From: Ponticaulis profundi
GTDB lineage: Bacteria; Pseudomonadota; Alphaproteobacteria; Caulobacterales; Hyphomonadaceae
Reading direction: 5' to 3'
DNA: 64,000 nt
Assembly (NCBI RefSeq): GCF_042659465.1
Contig: NZ_JBHSSW010000028.1
Span: forward strand, 219,068-283,067
The notes under the pieces are model-generated. The model was given only the letters and a program-made list of their open reading frames with translations. It made no database searches and was not told the DNA's origin. Each line of letters starts with the position of its first letter. The first letter of the stretch is position 1. Both the position numbers and the translations under genes were made by a program. Below, one piece after another: positions 1-7,960 of the stretch.

Positions 1-258
1 AAGGCGTTTCGCGATCTTTCCGCTGAACGCCGCGGTGTGACCCGCGCCAGCGTGAAATCTGCTCACGCACTTACGGACGCGCAGGTCGAAGAACTCAAAT
101 CGCTGGTCGCTTCTGTCGCTGGCGGTGAAGTCTCTATGGATGTTGATGTTGATCCGGCACTCATCGCCGGCTTTCAGCTCAAGATCGGTTCGCGCCTCAT
201 CGACGCGAGCGTGAAATCTAAACTCGACAGAATGAACCTTGCCATGAAGGGAGCGTGA
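1..258 (+). CDS. atpH: ATP synthase F1 delta subunit, C-terminal part (5' truncated by window)
   Basis: This is the C-terminal 85 codons of the delta (OSCP-like) subunit, which joins the F1 catalytic head to the peripheral stalk of the membrane ATP synthase. The frame is open from base 1, so the gene starts upstream of the window; the GTG at 37 is an internal codon and not a start. The visible end has the family's typical closing pattern: a beta-rich stretch with DVDPALIAGFQLKIG, then a short helix with IDASVKSKLDRM. Its stop codon lies just before the atpA start, as in the alphaproteobacterial atpHAGDC operon. The identification rests on this motif and on the position before atpA. Confidence 0.93.
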   Translation, partial: KAFRDLSAERRGVTRASVKSAHALTDAQVEELKSLVASVAGGEVSMDVDVDPALIAGFQLKIGSRLIDASVKSKLDRMNLAMKGA

Positions 259-263
259 GCTCA

Positions 264-1799
264 ATGGATATCCGGGCAGCTGAGATCTCCGAGATCCTCA
301 AGAAACAAATCCAGAATTACGGTGTGGAAGCTGAAGTTTCCGACGTCGGTCAGGTCCTTTCCGTAGGCGACGGTATCGCTCGCATACATGGCCTCGACAA
401 CGTTCAAGCCGGTGAGATGGTTGAATTTGCTGGTGGCGTTAAGGGCATGGCCCTGAACCTGGAGCGCGACAACGTTGGTGTCGTTATCTTTGGTGATGAC
501 CGCGGCATTAAAGAAGGCGACACGGTCAAGCGTCTGGCTGAGATCGTTGCTGCGCCAGTTGGTAAAGGCCTGCTCGGTCGCGTGGTGAACCCGCTCGGTG
601 AGCCAATCGACGGCAAAGGTGAGCTGACGGGTGTCGAAGCGCGTAACCGCGTTGACGTAAAAGCGCCTGGCATTATTCCTCGTAAGTCGGTTCACGAGCC
701 GATGATGACGGGTATCAAAGCCATTGACGGTATGATCCCGGTCGGCCGTGGCCAGCGTGAGCTCGTCATTGGTGACCGTCAGACTGGTAAGACGGCGATC
801 TGTATCGACACCATTCTGAACCAGAAGCCAATCAACGACGCTGCCAAAGACGATTCTGAGAAACTGTTCTGCGTCTATGTCGCGATCGGTCAGAAGCGTT
901 CAACGGTTGCCCAGGTTGTTAAAACGCTCGAAGAGCGCGGTGCGCTTGAATACACGACGATCGTTTCTGCGACCGCTTCTGAGCCTGCGCCTCTGCAATA
1001 CCTCGCGCCATACACGGGTGCGACGATTGGCGAGTATTTCCGCGACAACGGCATGCACGCACTCATCATTTTTGATGACCTGTCCAAACAGGCTGTGTCT
1101 TACCGTCAGATGTCCCTGCTTCTGCGTCGCCCACCAGGCCGCGAAGCTTATCCTGGTGACGTATTCTACCTGCACTCCCGTCTTCTCGAGCGTGCGGCGA
1201 AACTGAACGATGATCTCGGCAATGGTTCTCTGACGGCTCTGCCAATCATTGAAACCCAGGCGAACGACGTTTCGGCTTATATTCCGACAAACGTGATTTC
1301 GATCACTGACGGTCAGATATTCCTTGAAACCGACCTATTCTATCAGGGTATCCGCCCGGCTGTGAACGTTGGTCTCTCGGTTTCTCGTGTGGGTTCTGCT
1401 GCTCAGACGAAAATCATGAAGAAAGTTGCTGGTTCGATGAAGGGTGAGCTTGCTCAGTACCGCGAGCTTGCAGCCTTCGCGAAATTCGGTTCGGACCTCG
1501 ACCCTGCGACACAGAAAACGCTGGATCGTGGTGCGCGTCTGACCGAGCTTCTGAAACAGCCTCAGTTCTCTCCGCTCCAGATGGAAGAGCAGGCGCTGGT
1601 TATCTACGCGGGTACACGCGGCTATCTGGATGCTGTTCCGGTTGCAGACGTGACACGTTACGAAACAGAGCTCCTGAAATATCTCCACGCGAACAAGTCT
1701 GATCTTCTCGCGAAGATCCGTGACGAGAAAGCACTCACCGACGAGATCGCTGAGATGATGGACGCTACACTGACGGAATTCACAAAGAATTTCGCTTAA
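264..1799 (+). CDS. atpA: ATP synthase F1 alpha subunit
   Basis: This is the non-catalytic nucleotide-binding alpha subunit of the F1 hexamer, on the cytoplasmic face of the inner membrane. It is about 511 residues, normal for the family. The Walker A loop GDRQTGKT is visible about a third of the way in, followed by the DDLSKQA region and the conserved RRPPGREAYPGDVFYLHSRLLER stretch, split here only by the family's usual pattern. The start chosen is ATG 264 (MDIRAAEIS), because GGAG at 250-253 is well spaced for it. A GTG at 255 overlapping the atpH stop would add three residues. The gene is translationally linked to atpH and followed by atpG after 22 bases. Confidence 0.98.
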   Translation: MDIRAAEISEILKKQIQNYGVEAEVSDVGQVLSVGDGIARIHGLDNVQAGEMVEFAGGVKGMALNLERDNVGVVIFGDDRGIKEGDTVKRLAEIVAAPVGKGLLGRVVNPLGEPIDGKGELTGVEARNRVDVKAPGIIPRKSVHEPMMTGIKAIDGMIPVGRGQRELVIGDRQTGKTAICIDTILNQKPINDAAKDDSEKLFCVYVAIGQKRSTVAQVVKTLEERGALEYTTIVSATASEPAPLQYLAPYTGATIGEYFRDNGMHALIIFDDLSKQAVSYRQMSLLLRRPPGREAYPGDVFYLHSRLLERAAKLNDDLGNGSLTALPIIETQANDVSAYIPTNVISITDGQIFLETDLFYQGIRPAVNVGLSVSRVGSAAQTKIMKKVAGSMKGELAQYRELAAFAKFGSDLDPATQKTLDRGARLTELLKQPQFSPLQMEEQALVIYAGTRGYLDAVPVADVTRYETELLKYLHANKSDLLAKIRDEKALTDEIAEMMDATLTEFTKNFA

Positions 1800-1821
1800 T
1801 TCGAGCCAAGGTGGACTTTAA

Positions 1822-2706
1822 ATGGCCAGCCTGAAGGAACTCAAAGGTCGGATCACTTCTGTGAAATCCACACAGAAGATCACGAAGGCCAAGCAGATGG
1901 TCGCAGCCGCCAAGCTGCGTCGGGCTCAGGAAGCTGCTGAAGCTTCCCAGCCTTACGCAATGCGCATGGCGGCGGTCATCGCGAACCTGTCTTCTGCTGC
2001 AGAAGGTGGTCAGGGCCCGAAGCTTCTTGCCGGTACCGGTAAGGAAGACACGCACCTCCTCATCGTAATGACGGCGGAGCGCGGGCTTTGTGGTGGTTTC
2101 AACGCGAACGTCGTCAAACGCGCTCGTGAAGAGATCCTGCGCCTGAAAGCGGAAGGTAAAACCGTCAAGATCATTACGGTCGGCAAAAAAGGTCGCGAAC
2201 AACTTGTTCGCAGCTTTAAAGACCTGATGATTGATCACGTTGATACGTCTGAAGCGCGCGGAAGCGACGATCTCTCTGCAATCGCCCTGACGCTCGGAAA
2301 GACGCTGAATGCGAAGTTTGAAGCAGAAGAATTCGACGTTTGTACCCTGATCTATTCACGTTTCCAGAACGTGATGACCCAGGTGCCGACGGCGAAACGT
2401 CTCATCCCTGCCGAGCCGCCGGAAGATACACCTGTCGTCGACCTGAAAGGCGCGACATATATCTACGAGCCATCGGAAGAAGAGATTCTTGAAGCGCTTC
2501 TGCCTCGCTATCTCAACACGCAGCTTTTGTCTGCGATGCTTGAAAGTGCTGCTGGTGAGCAAGCGGCGTCCATGACTGCCATGGACAACGCGACCCGCAA
2601 CGCTGGTGAGCTGATCGACAAGCTGACGCTCCAGTACAACCGTGCCCGTCAGGCGCAGATCACGACCGAACTGGTTGAGATCATCGCCGGTGCGGAAGCG
2701 CTCTAG
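1822..2706 (+). CDS. atpG: ATP synthase F1 gamma subunit
   Basis: This is the gamma subunit, the central rotor shaft that couples proton flow through F0 to catalysis in the alpha/beta hexamer. It has 294 residues, the usual size. The N-terminal helix begins MASLKELKGRITSVKSTQKITKAMQ-like (here ...KITKAKQMVAAAKLRRAQ) and the C-terminal helix contains ASMTAMDNATRNAGELIDKL, both hallmarks of the family. AAGGTGG precedes the ATG at a suitable distance. It lies between atpA and atpD in the standard order, with 33 bases to the next reading frame. Confidence 0.98.
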   Translation: MASLKELKGRITSVKSTQKITKAKQMVAAAKLRRAQEAAEASQPYAMRMAAVIANLSSAAEGGQGPKLLAGTGKEDTHLLIVMTAERGLCGGFNANVVKRAREEILRLKAEGKTVKIITVGKKGREQLVRSFKDLMIDHVDTSEARGSDDLSAIALTLGKTLNAKFEAEEFDVCTLIYSRFQNVMTQVPTAKRLIPAEPPEDTPVVDLKGATYIYEPSEEEILEALLPRYLNTQLLSAMLESAAGEQAASMTAMDNATRNAGELIDKLTLQYNRARQAQITTELVEIIAGAEAL

Positions 2707-2739
2707 AGCAGAACGAGAAACAGGATCGAGGCGAGCATT

Positions 2740-4521
2740 ATGCGTTTCTGGGTATACGAAAACAAAATTCGCAATCGCGCCCGGATTCACACCGCTGAAT
2801 GCCGTTATTGCAATGACGGCAAAGGCGTTGGTGGCGCTGCTGACAATATCGAAGCAGATCAATGGCATGGTCCATTTGATCTCTTCGCAGAGGCTGAAAG
2901 CAAAGCCGCAAGCCTGGGACGTAAAGACGTCGCTGCTTGCGGTGCCTGCAAGCCAGAGACAAAAGAAGCTGCGCCTTCAAAGCCTGCCAAGAAGAAAGCT
3001 GCTCCCAAAAAGGCAGCTCCGAAATCAGCGAGCACTACTGCTCCGAAAACCACAACCAAACAAACCGAGACAGCCAAGAAAAAGGGGCCATCAATGAGCA
3101 CCTCCACCCTACCTAAAGGTAAGATCAGCCAGGTTATCGGCGCCGTCGTCGACGTCGAATTCGATGGGCACCTGCCAGACATTCTGAACGCTCTGGAAAC
3201 AGACAACCAGGGCACGCGCCTGGTTCTTGAGGTTGCTCAGCACCTCGGCGAAAATACAGTTCGCACAATCGCTATGGACTCGACTGAAGGACTGGTTCGC
3301 GGCGCTGAAGTTGCCGACCTCGGCGAGCCAATCATGGTTCCATGTGGTCCTGCAACGCTCGGCCGTATCATGAACGTTATCGGTGAGCCGATTGACGAGC
3401 GTGGCCCGGTTTCTACCGATATGCGTCGTTCAATCCACCAGCCAGCTCCTGAATTCGTGGACCAGTCTACGTCTGCTGAAGTGCTCGTAACGGGTATCAA
3501 GGTTATCGACCTGCTCTGCCCATACGCAAAAGGTGGTAAAGTCGGTCTGTTCGGTGGTGCTGGTGTTGGTAAAACGGTTCTCATTCAGGAGCTGATCAAC
3601 AACATCGCGAAACTGTTCGGCGGTTACTCCGTATTCGCGGGTGTTGGTGAGCGTACACGCGAAGGTAACGACCTTTATCACGAGATGCAGGAAGCTGGCG
3701 TTATCAACCTCGAAGGCGAAAGCCGCGTGGCTCTGGTATACGGTCAGATGAACGAGCCTCCAGGCGCGCGTGCTCGTGTTGCTCTGACAGGTCTGTCTCA
3801 GGCTGAGTATTTCCGTGATGAAGAAGGCAAAGACGTTCTGTTCTTCGTCGACAACATCTTCCGCTTCACACAGGCGGGTGCCGAAGTGTCAGCGCTTCTG
3901 GGTCGTATTCCTTCTGCTGTGGGTTACCAGCCAACTCTGGCAACCGACATGGGTGGCCTGCAAGAGCGCATTACCTCTACAAACAAAGGTTCGATCACGT
4001 CGATCCAGGCCGTTTACGTTCCTGCCGATGACTTGACCGACCCTGCGCCTGCAACATCGTTTGCTCACCTTGATGCGACAACGGTTCTGAACCGTGCGAT
4101 CGCTGAGAAAGGTATCTATCCAGCTGTTGACCCGCTCGACTCCTCTTCTCGTATTCTTGACCCGATGGTTGTCGGTAAAGAGCACTACGAAGTGGCTCGT
4201 GGCGTTCAGGTGATCCTGCAGAAGTACAAAGAACTTCAGGACATCATCGCGATCCTTGGCATGGACGAGCTGTCTGAAGAAGACAAACTGGTTGTTGCTC
4301 GTGCGCGTAAAGTTGAGCGCTTCCTGTCTCAACCGTTCGACGTTGCTGAGGTCTTCACCGGCTCTCCTGGTGTCCAGGTTAAACTCGAAGACACCGTCAA
4401 AGGCTTTAAAGGCCTCATCGCGGGTGAGTATGACCACATTCCAGAGCAAGCTTTCTACATGTGCGGTAGCATGGACGAAGTTATTGCGAAGGCTCAGAAA
4501 ATGGCAGCAGACGCCGCGTAA
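2740..4521 (+). CDS. atpD: ATP synthase F1 beta subunit with Cys-rich N-terminal extension
   Basis: This is the catalytic beta subunit of F1, which makes ATP from ADP and phosphate. The open frame is 593 codons, about 118 more than a usual beta subunit. Residues 119-593 are a complete, ordinary beta subunit starting at SKGKISQVIGAVVDVEF-like sequence, with Walker A GGAGVGKT near residue 270 and the GERTREGNDLYHEM loop. Residues 1-75 form an unrelated small domain with H17, C21, C24, C67 and C70, looking like a zinc-binding fold; residues 76-118 are a Lys/Ala/Pro-rich linker. Ala/Lys/Pro-rich N-terminal tails are known on other alphaproteobacterial beta subunits, but the Cys-rich head is not something I recognise in them. 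Translation may instead, or also, begin at ATG 3094. Confidence 0.95.
   Translation: MRFWVYENKIRNRARIHTAECRYCNDGKGVGGAADNIEADQWHGPFDLFAEAESKAASLGRKDVAACGACKPETKEAAPSKPAKKKAAPKKAAPKSASTTAPKTTTKQTETAKKKGPSMSTSTLPKGKISQVIGAVVDVEFDGHLPDILNALETDNQGTRLVLEVAQHLGENTVRTIAMDSTEGLVRGAEVADLGEPIMVPCGPATLGRIMNVIGEPIDERGPVSTDMRRSIHQPAPEFVDQSTSAEVLVTGIKVIDLLCPYAKGGKVGLFGGAGVGKTVLIQELINNIAKLFGGYSVFAGVGERTREGNDLYHEMQEAGVINLEGESRVALVYGQMNEPPGARARVALTGLSQAEYFRDEEGKDVLFFVDNIFRFTQAGAEVSALLGRIPSAVGYQPTLATDMGGLQERITSTNKGSITSIQAVYVPADDLTDPAPATSFAHLDATTVLNRAIAEKGIYPAVDPLDSSSRILDPMVVGKEHYEVARGVQVILQKYKELQDIIAILGMDELSEEDKLVVARARKVERFLSQPFDVAEVFTGSPGVQVKLEDTVKGFKGLIAGEYDHIPEQAFYMCGSMDEVIAKAQKMAADAA
3081..3096 (+). promoter_or_regulatory. 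Possible internal ribosome binding site and start of a normal-length AtpD
   Basis: AAAGGGG at 3081-3087 lies six bases before ATG 3094, which is exactly where a conventional beta subunit would begin (MSTSTLPKGKISQV). A separately translated 475-residue AtpD is therefore possible, either alone or as well as the 593-residue form. The sequence alone cannot decide between them. Confidence 0.45.
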
Positions 4522-4552
4522 AACGTCCGTACCATTTGACGAATTAACCAGA

Positions 4553-4582
4553 CGACCGCATCCTCAGGGTGCGGTCGTTTTT
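4553..4582 (+). terminator. Rho-independent terminator after atpD
   Basis: CGACCGCA at 4553-4560 and TGCGGTCG at 4570-4577 form a perfect 8-bp stem with a 9-base loop, followed by five T residues. It lies 32 bases after the atpD stop and would end the atpHAGD transcript before atpC. Confidence 0.85.
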
Positions 4583-4599
4583 GTTTGGGGACGGTGCAG

Positions 4600-5274
4600 A
4601 TGAAAAACAAACTGGCGGTCTATGTTGCTATAGTGGGGATCTCCCTGGGAGCAGCGCTTTCGTGCTATGGTTCGCCGCCACCACCACCCGTGCTACCGTC
4701 GGCTGTACCCGGAAATTTAGAAGGCTATGATGTCGACTTGATTTGGAACATCTACGAGGAAAGCCTGAAGAATTCGGTTAATGTTGCTCGTGAAAATCTT
4801 TTCCAGTCCCTGGCTCGCGCGCGGGGCACAGATCGCTTGGATTCCGATGGAGAAATTGTTCATCGCTTCTTCAAGATCGAAGGCGGGGGTGAACATGTGG
4901 AGGAGAGATCGACCACCGCGGTAGAGAAAGTTTGTTTTCAAACGCAGCCCGACAGCGGCCCGGAATGCAGGACACGTTTACGAATAGCAGGCCCTTTGAT
5001 CCGAAATTCTCTCCCGATCGAAGAAAATTTCGACGCGCAGGTCGCTGTATCTAACTTGATCCAGAGAGGTATTTCGCCAAATGAATTGTCGACCTCGCGA
5101 CGAACGGAAGACGAACTTTTTGGTTTGCCGTCCGCTGTGGAAACTTTGCAGCAAAGTCTGAGGTTTGGCGTTCTGGATGAGACGACCTGCCCGCAGCTCA
5201 CGACCCATCTCAATAAACTTCTGGAAGACACAGCACTTTTGGTGAGGTCCCAACCTTCTGATGAAGACGCTTGA
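4600..5274 (+). CDS. Putative lipoprotein of unknown function between atpD and atpC
   Basis: The predicted product is about 224 residues. It begins with a positively charged start and a hydrophobic stretch (MKNKLAVYVAIVGISLGAALSC), which looks like a lipoprotein or secretory signal; the lipobox is imperfect because the -3 residue is Ala. A Pro-run (PPPPP) follows the Cys. I do not recognise the family. ATG 4600 is preferred over TTG 4585, which lies against the terminator. The same frame continues without a stop for 59 codons beyond the TGA at 5272-5274, up to TAA 5452-5454, and that continuation looks protein-like. The gene may therefore be a longer one cut by a nonsense codon. It interrupts the normally contiguous atpD-atpC pair. 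Confidence 0.7.
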   Translation: MKNKLAVYVAIVGISLGAALSCYGSPPPPPVLPSAVPGNLEGYDVDLIWNIYEESLKNSVNVARENLFQSLARARGTDRLDSDGEIVHRFFKIEGGGEHVEERSTTAVEKVCFQTQPDSGPECRTRLRIAGPLIRNSLPIEENFDAQVAVSNLIQRGISPNELSTSRRTEDELFGLPSAVETLQQSLRFGVLDETTCPQLTTHLNKLLEDTALLVRSQPSDEDA

Positions 5275-5454
5275 GAAATACCCTGGCCACATACGGCGTG
5301 GGTGACATATCAAGTCACGACGATTCAAAATGAAGAGCCTACCGTGCTCTCGATGGAAGGCTATAACAACAATCCGGTCATGCAGGCGACGAGAGCATTT
5401 CGGGCAGGCGTTGCGCCGTGCCTAGATCAAGTTATGGAGAATACCGCTGACTAA
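5275..5454 (+). pseudogene. In-frame continuation of the lipoprotein gene after an internal TGA
   Basis: Directly after the TGA at 5272-5274 the same frame reads EIPWPHTAWVTYQVTT and onward for 59 codons to a TAA. The composition is like a normal folded domain, including EEPTVLSMEGYNNNP and RAFRAGVAPCLDQV. The simplest reading is the C-terminus of the upstream protein, separated by a nonsense mutation or a sequencing error. Programmed readthrough is possible but nothing here shows it. Confidence 0.5.
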
Positions 5455-5617
5455 ACGATTATCCCTAGCAGGGGTAATGGAGCCTTAAACCGGAGCTCGT
5501 GGGTTCGCTCCCGGGATTTTCTGTTTGCGTGGAACAGCCTGTTATCAAAGCGTCTCCACTTCCTCTGGACATCGGCGAGCATTGCTTTAAACAGGCCAAA
5601 AAACGTGTGAGATCATA

Positions 5618-6031
5618 ATGACTGACAAGCTGAATTTTTCCCTCGTCTCTCCGGCCCGTGAGCTGTTCAACGGCACGGTAGATCACGTTATCGCACCGGG
5701 GTCAGAGGGTGAGTTTGGTGTTCTGCCAAACCATGCGCCATTCATGTCGACGCTGCGTTCAGGTCGCGTCCGTATCATTGATGGTGACACAGTTCATCGT
5801 TATTTCGTCCATGGCGGTTTTGCGGATGTAACACCGGAAGGTCTGACCATTCTCGCTGAGGAAGCGATCCGTCTGGAAGATCTGGACGCAGAGCATATCA
5901 AAGATGAAATCATGAAAGCAGAGCGCGCACGCGACGCAGCTGTTTCAGACCGTGAAGCGATGTTCAAAGCGGAAGGCGACGTTCAGCGTCTGAGAGCACA
6001 GCTTGATGCGCTTGAGGAAGCACACCACTAA
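5618..6031 (+). CDS. atpC: ATP synthase F1 epsilon subunit
   Basis: This is the epsilon subunit, part of the central stalk and a regulator of ATP hydrolysis. It has 137 residues: the N-terminal beta-sandwich begins LNFSLVSPARELFNGTVDHVIAPGSEGEFGVLPNHAPF, here recognised from its GSEGEFGVLPNHAP core, and a C-terminal helical hairpin follows. The ribosome binding site is weak (GTGAGA about 7 bases upstream). It lies 1.1 kb from atpD, behind a terminator and a foreign-looking lipoprotein gene, so it probably needs its own promoter or readthrough to keep subunit balance. Confidence 0.96.
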   Translation: MTDKLNFSLVSPARELFNGTVDHVIAPGSEGEFGVLPNHAPFMSTLRSGRVRIIDGDTVHRYFVHGGFADVTPEGLTILAEEAIRLEDLDAEHIKDEIMKAERARDAAVSDREAMFKAEGDVQRLRAQLDALEEAHH

Positions 6032-6053
6032 GCCGCACTGCATAAGTTAAAAG

Positions 6054-6087
6054 AAAAGACCGCTCAGTCTGCTGAGCGGTCTTTTTT
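6054..6087. terminator. Bidirectional terminator between atpC and rppH
   Basis: GACCGCTCAG at 6058-6067 pairs with CTGAGCGGTC at 6072-6081 around a 4-base loop. Six T residues follow on the plus strand and four A residues precede on the left, so it can stop both atpC and the convergent rppH. Confidence 0.9.
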
Positions 6088-6091
6088 GTTT

Positions 6092-6595
6092 TCAGACGGG
6101 CGTTGTCCACTTTTCGAAGCGCTTGATCACTTCATCATAAACAGGACGCTTGAAGTGAATAATGTGTTCGCTCACCTCTGACAGCTCACACCAACGCCAG
6201 GCATCAAATTCGGGTGTGTGGAGATCGAGCCTGACATCTGAATCCGAGCCTTCAAACCGAAGCGCGAACCATTTCTGCTTCTGGCCATAGTATGGGCCAG
6301 ACAGGCGGGATTTCAGGTCGCTTGGAAAATCGTAATAGAGCCAGTCATCGGTTTCTTCGAGAATACTGACGAGTTTCGGCGACACGCCGATTTCTTCTTC
6401 CATCTCACGAAGGGCGGCGGCTTCGGTGTCTTCGCCCTTGTCGACACCGCCCTGTGGCATCTGCCACTGAAACGGCCCATGTGCATTAATGCGTCGACCG
6501 ACAAAGACATGTCCGCGCCTGGAAAAGAGAGCGATACCAACATTGGGACGGTATAGCGATGGATCACGGGACCCTTGCAAAGGACCTTCATACAT
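6092..6595 (-). CDS. rppH: RNA pyrophosphohydrolase (Nudix hydrolase)
   Basis: This is a 167-residue Nudix enzyme of the RppH/NudH/IalA group. In characterised members it removes pyrophosphate from the 5' end of mRNAs, starting decay, and hydrolyses dinucleoside polyphosphates. The Nudix box is complete at residues 49-71 (GGVDKGEDTEAAALREMEEEIG), and the group signature YRPNVGIALF near the N-terminus and W-Q-MPQGG before the box are present. It converges on atpC across a shared terminator. This position near ctpA and atp genes is common in alphaproteobacteria. Confidence 0.93.
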   Translation of the reverse strand: MYEGPLQGSRDPSLYRPNVGIALFSRRGHVFVGRRINAHGPFQWQMPQGGVDKGEDTEAAALREMEEEIGVSPKLVSILEETDDWLYYDFPSDLKSRLSGPYYGQKQKWFALRFEGSDSDVRLDLHTPEFDAWRWCELSEVSEHIIHFKRPVYDEVIKRFEKWTTPV

Positions 6596-6600
6596 AAAAA

Positions 6601-7836
6601 TCAGCCTTGTGAACGGACACCGGAACTTCCCAGCTCCGGTTGTGCACGCGGCAGTGCGGACGCAGGAGCGAGAACATATCCTTTTGAATCTAATGTAGAA
6701 GACCAGTCGCGGATCTGGTCAACCGTGATTGGAAAGGCAAATCCTGTGCCGAGTGCATAGCCTCGCTGTAAGGCGATCGCTTCGAGATAAAGCAGTTGTT
6801 CGTCTATGGCGGCGCCCGAAGGGTCGGCATCGACGACGCGGGATGCTTCCGCGAAAGGAAGTGCCTCAGATTTGGCGACCGTCTCAAAGACAGAGCGCGG
6901 CGCGGATCCATCATGCATGAACACGAGACCGCGTTCTTTCAGCATTTCGAACACGGGGGAAACGGCGCGGGCATCGGTTGCGTATTTGGCCCCTTGGTAA
7001 TTGGTAACGCCGTAATAGCCCGTTGCCTGGCTCAGCAGCCATTCGGCGCGACGACGGTTTTCACTGGCGTTGGCAGTTGTCAAAAGCGTGTAGGGACCGG
7101 TGTCATTATTCGGATAATCGTAAGGCTCCATCGGAAATTCGATCATCACTTCATGACCGGCCGCGCGGGCCTTATCGATCCATGTCTGGAGATTCTTTGA
7201 GTAGGGCACGAAAGAGAGCGTCACGCCTGGAGGGAGTTCATCTATGGCGGCCTGCGTTACGCGGCTGTTCAGGCCGAGACCGCCTATCACGATCGAAATC
7301 GTTGGGCGGCCAGCCGGGTTGGAGAAGGGGCGCTTATAGACGTCAAATGGTGTCCGCCCGTCCGCCGCGATGATGGGCATCTTGCCATAGGCGCCCGCTT
7401 CATACAGGCCCTCAATAGGCGCGCGTGGCAATCCGGCCGCTGATGGCGCCTGAGCATATTCGCTTGGGGTGTCGTCCTCGTGCGGATCGTCTCCATGACT
7501 GTCATCTGTTTCGTGAGGATCGGCGGTGCCGGGATCCGAGATACCAAGGCTCGGCTCGTCCATCTCGGCTAGTGTCGGGCCGTGCTCATCGTCGGATGGG
7601 TGATGCGCGTCACTGTCGCTCAGACGTTCCTTCAGGCCAACTGCCTGGCGTGGTTCTTCGGAGAACAGGCCAACAATCTGTTTCGGGCTCGCATGGTCCT
7701 CCTTGCCCATAAGCTGGATGGATAGCGCGATCACGCCAACTATGCCGCCAAAAGCCAGGAGACTTAAAGCGGCATGATTGAGACCCGTCTGGAGCGGCGA
7801 AGGTGGAAGCTTGCGTTTCGCAGCCATGCGATACAC
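6601..7836 (-). CDS. Divergent polysaccharide deacetylase family protein (YibQ/DUF610)
   Basis: This protein of about 408-411 residues has a basic N-terminus and one membrane segment near residues 24-44. A long acidic, His- and Asp-rich spacer follows to about residue 140, then a NodB-fold domain starting PTISIVIGGLGLN. The domain shows the YibQ pattern: PPGVTLSFVPYS, GHEVMIEFPMEP, and a late FMHDGS. Family members are membrane-anchored periplasmic proteins; their substrate is not settled, and cell-wall sugar is the usual guess. The start may be the second Met (MAAKRK) three codons in. It lies downstream of ctpA and envC, as in many alphaproteobacteria, which supports a cell-envelope role. 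Confidence 0.85.
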   Translation of the reverse strand: MYRMAAKRKLPPSPLQTGLNHAALSLLAFGGIVGVIALSIQLMGKEDHASPKQIVGLFSEEPRQAVGLKERLSDSDAHHPSDDEHGPTLAEMDEPSLGISDPGTADPHETDDSHGDDPHEDDTPSEYAQAPSAAGLPRAPIEGLYEAGAYGKMPIIAADGRTPFDVYKRPFSNPAGRPTISIVIGGLGLNSRVTQAAIDELPPGVTLSFVPYSKNLQTWIDKARAAGHEVMIEFPMEPYDYPNNDTGPYTLLTTANASENRRRAEWLLSQATGYYGVTNYQGAKYATDARAVSPVFEMLKERGLVFMHDGSAPRSVFETVAKSEALPFAEASRVVDADPSGAAIDEQLLYLEAIALQRGYALGTGFAFPITVDQIRDWSSTLDSKGYVLAPASALPRAQPELGSSGVRSQG

Positions 7837-7960
7837 CTGAAATTTGCTGATCGATCTTCACCAAGTGTTCACCAGAACTCTTAACGTTTTACGAAAACAG
7901 GCAAATTTTGCCGGGTTTCTATAGAACCCAGCTCTAGTTGTCATGCTTTTGAGAACCGAG

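Noticed and set aside
5272..5274. TGA as a selenocysteine codon
   Set aside because: No SECIS-like hairpin is evident after it and no selenocysteine genes are visible; a nonsense mutation is simpler.
5465..5525. tRNA-like T-arm fragment (GTGGGTTCGCTCCCGG) upstream of atpC
   Set aside because: No acceptor, D or anticodon stem could be drawn around it, so chance similarity is more likely than a tRNA remnant.
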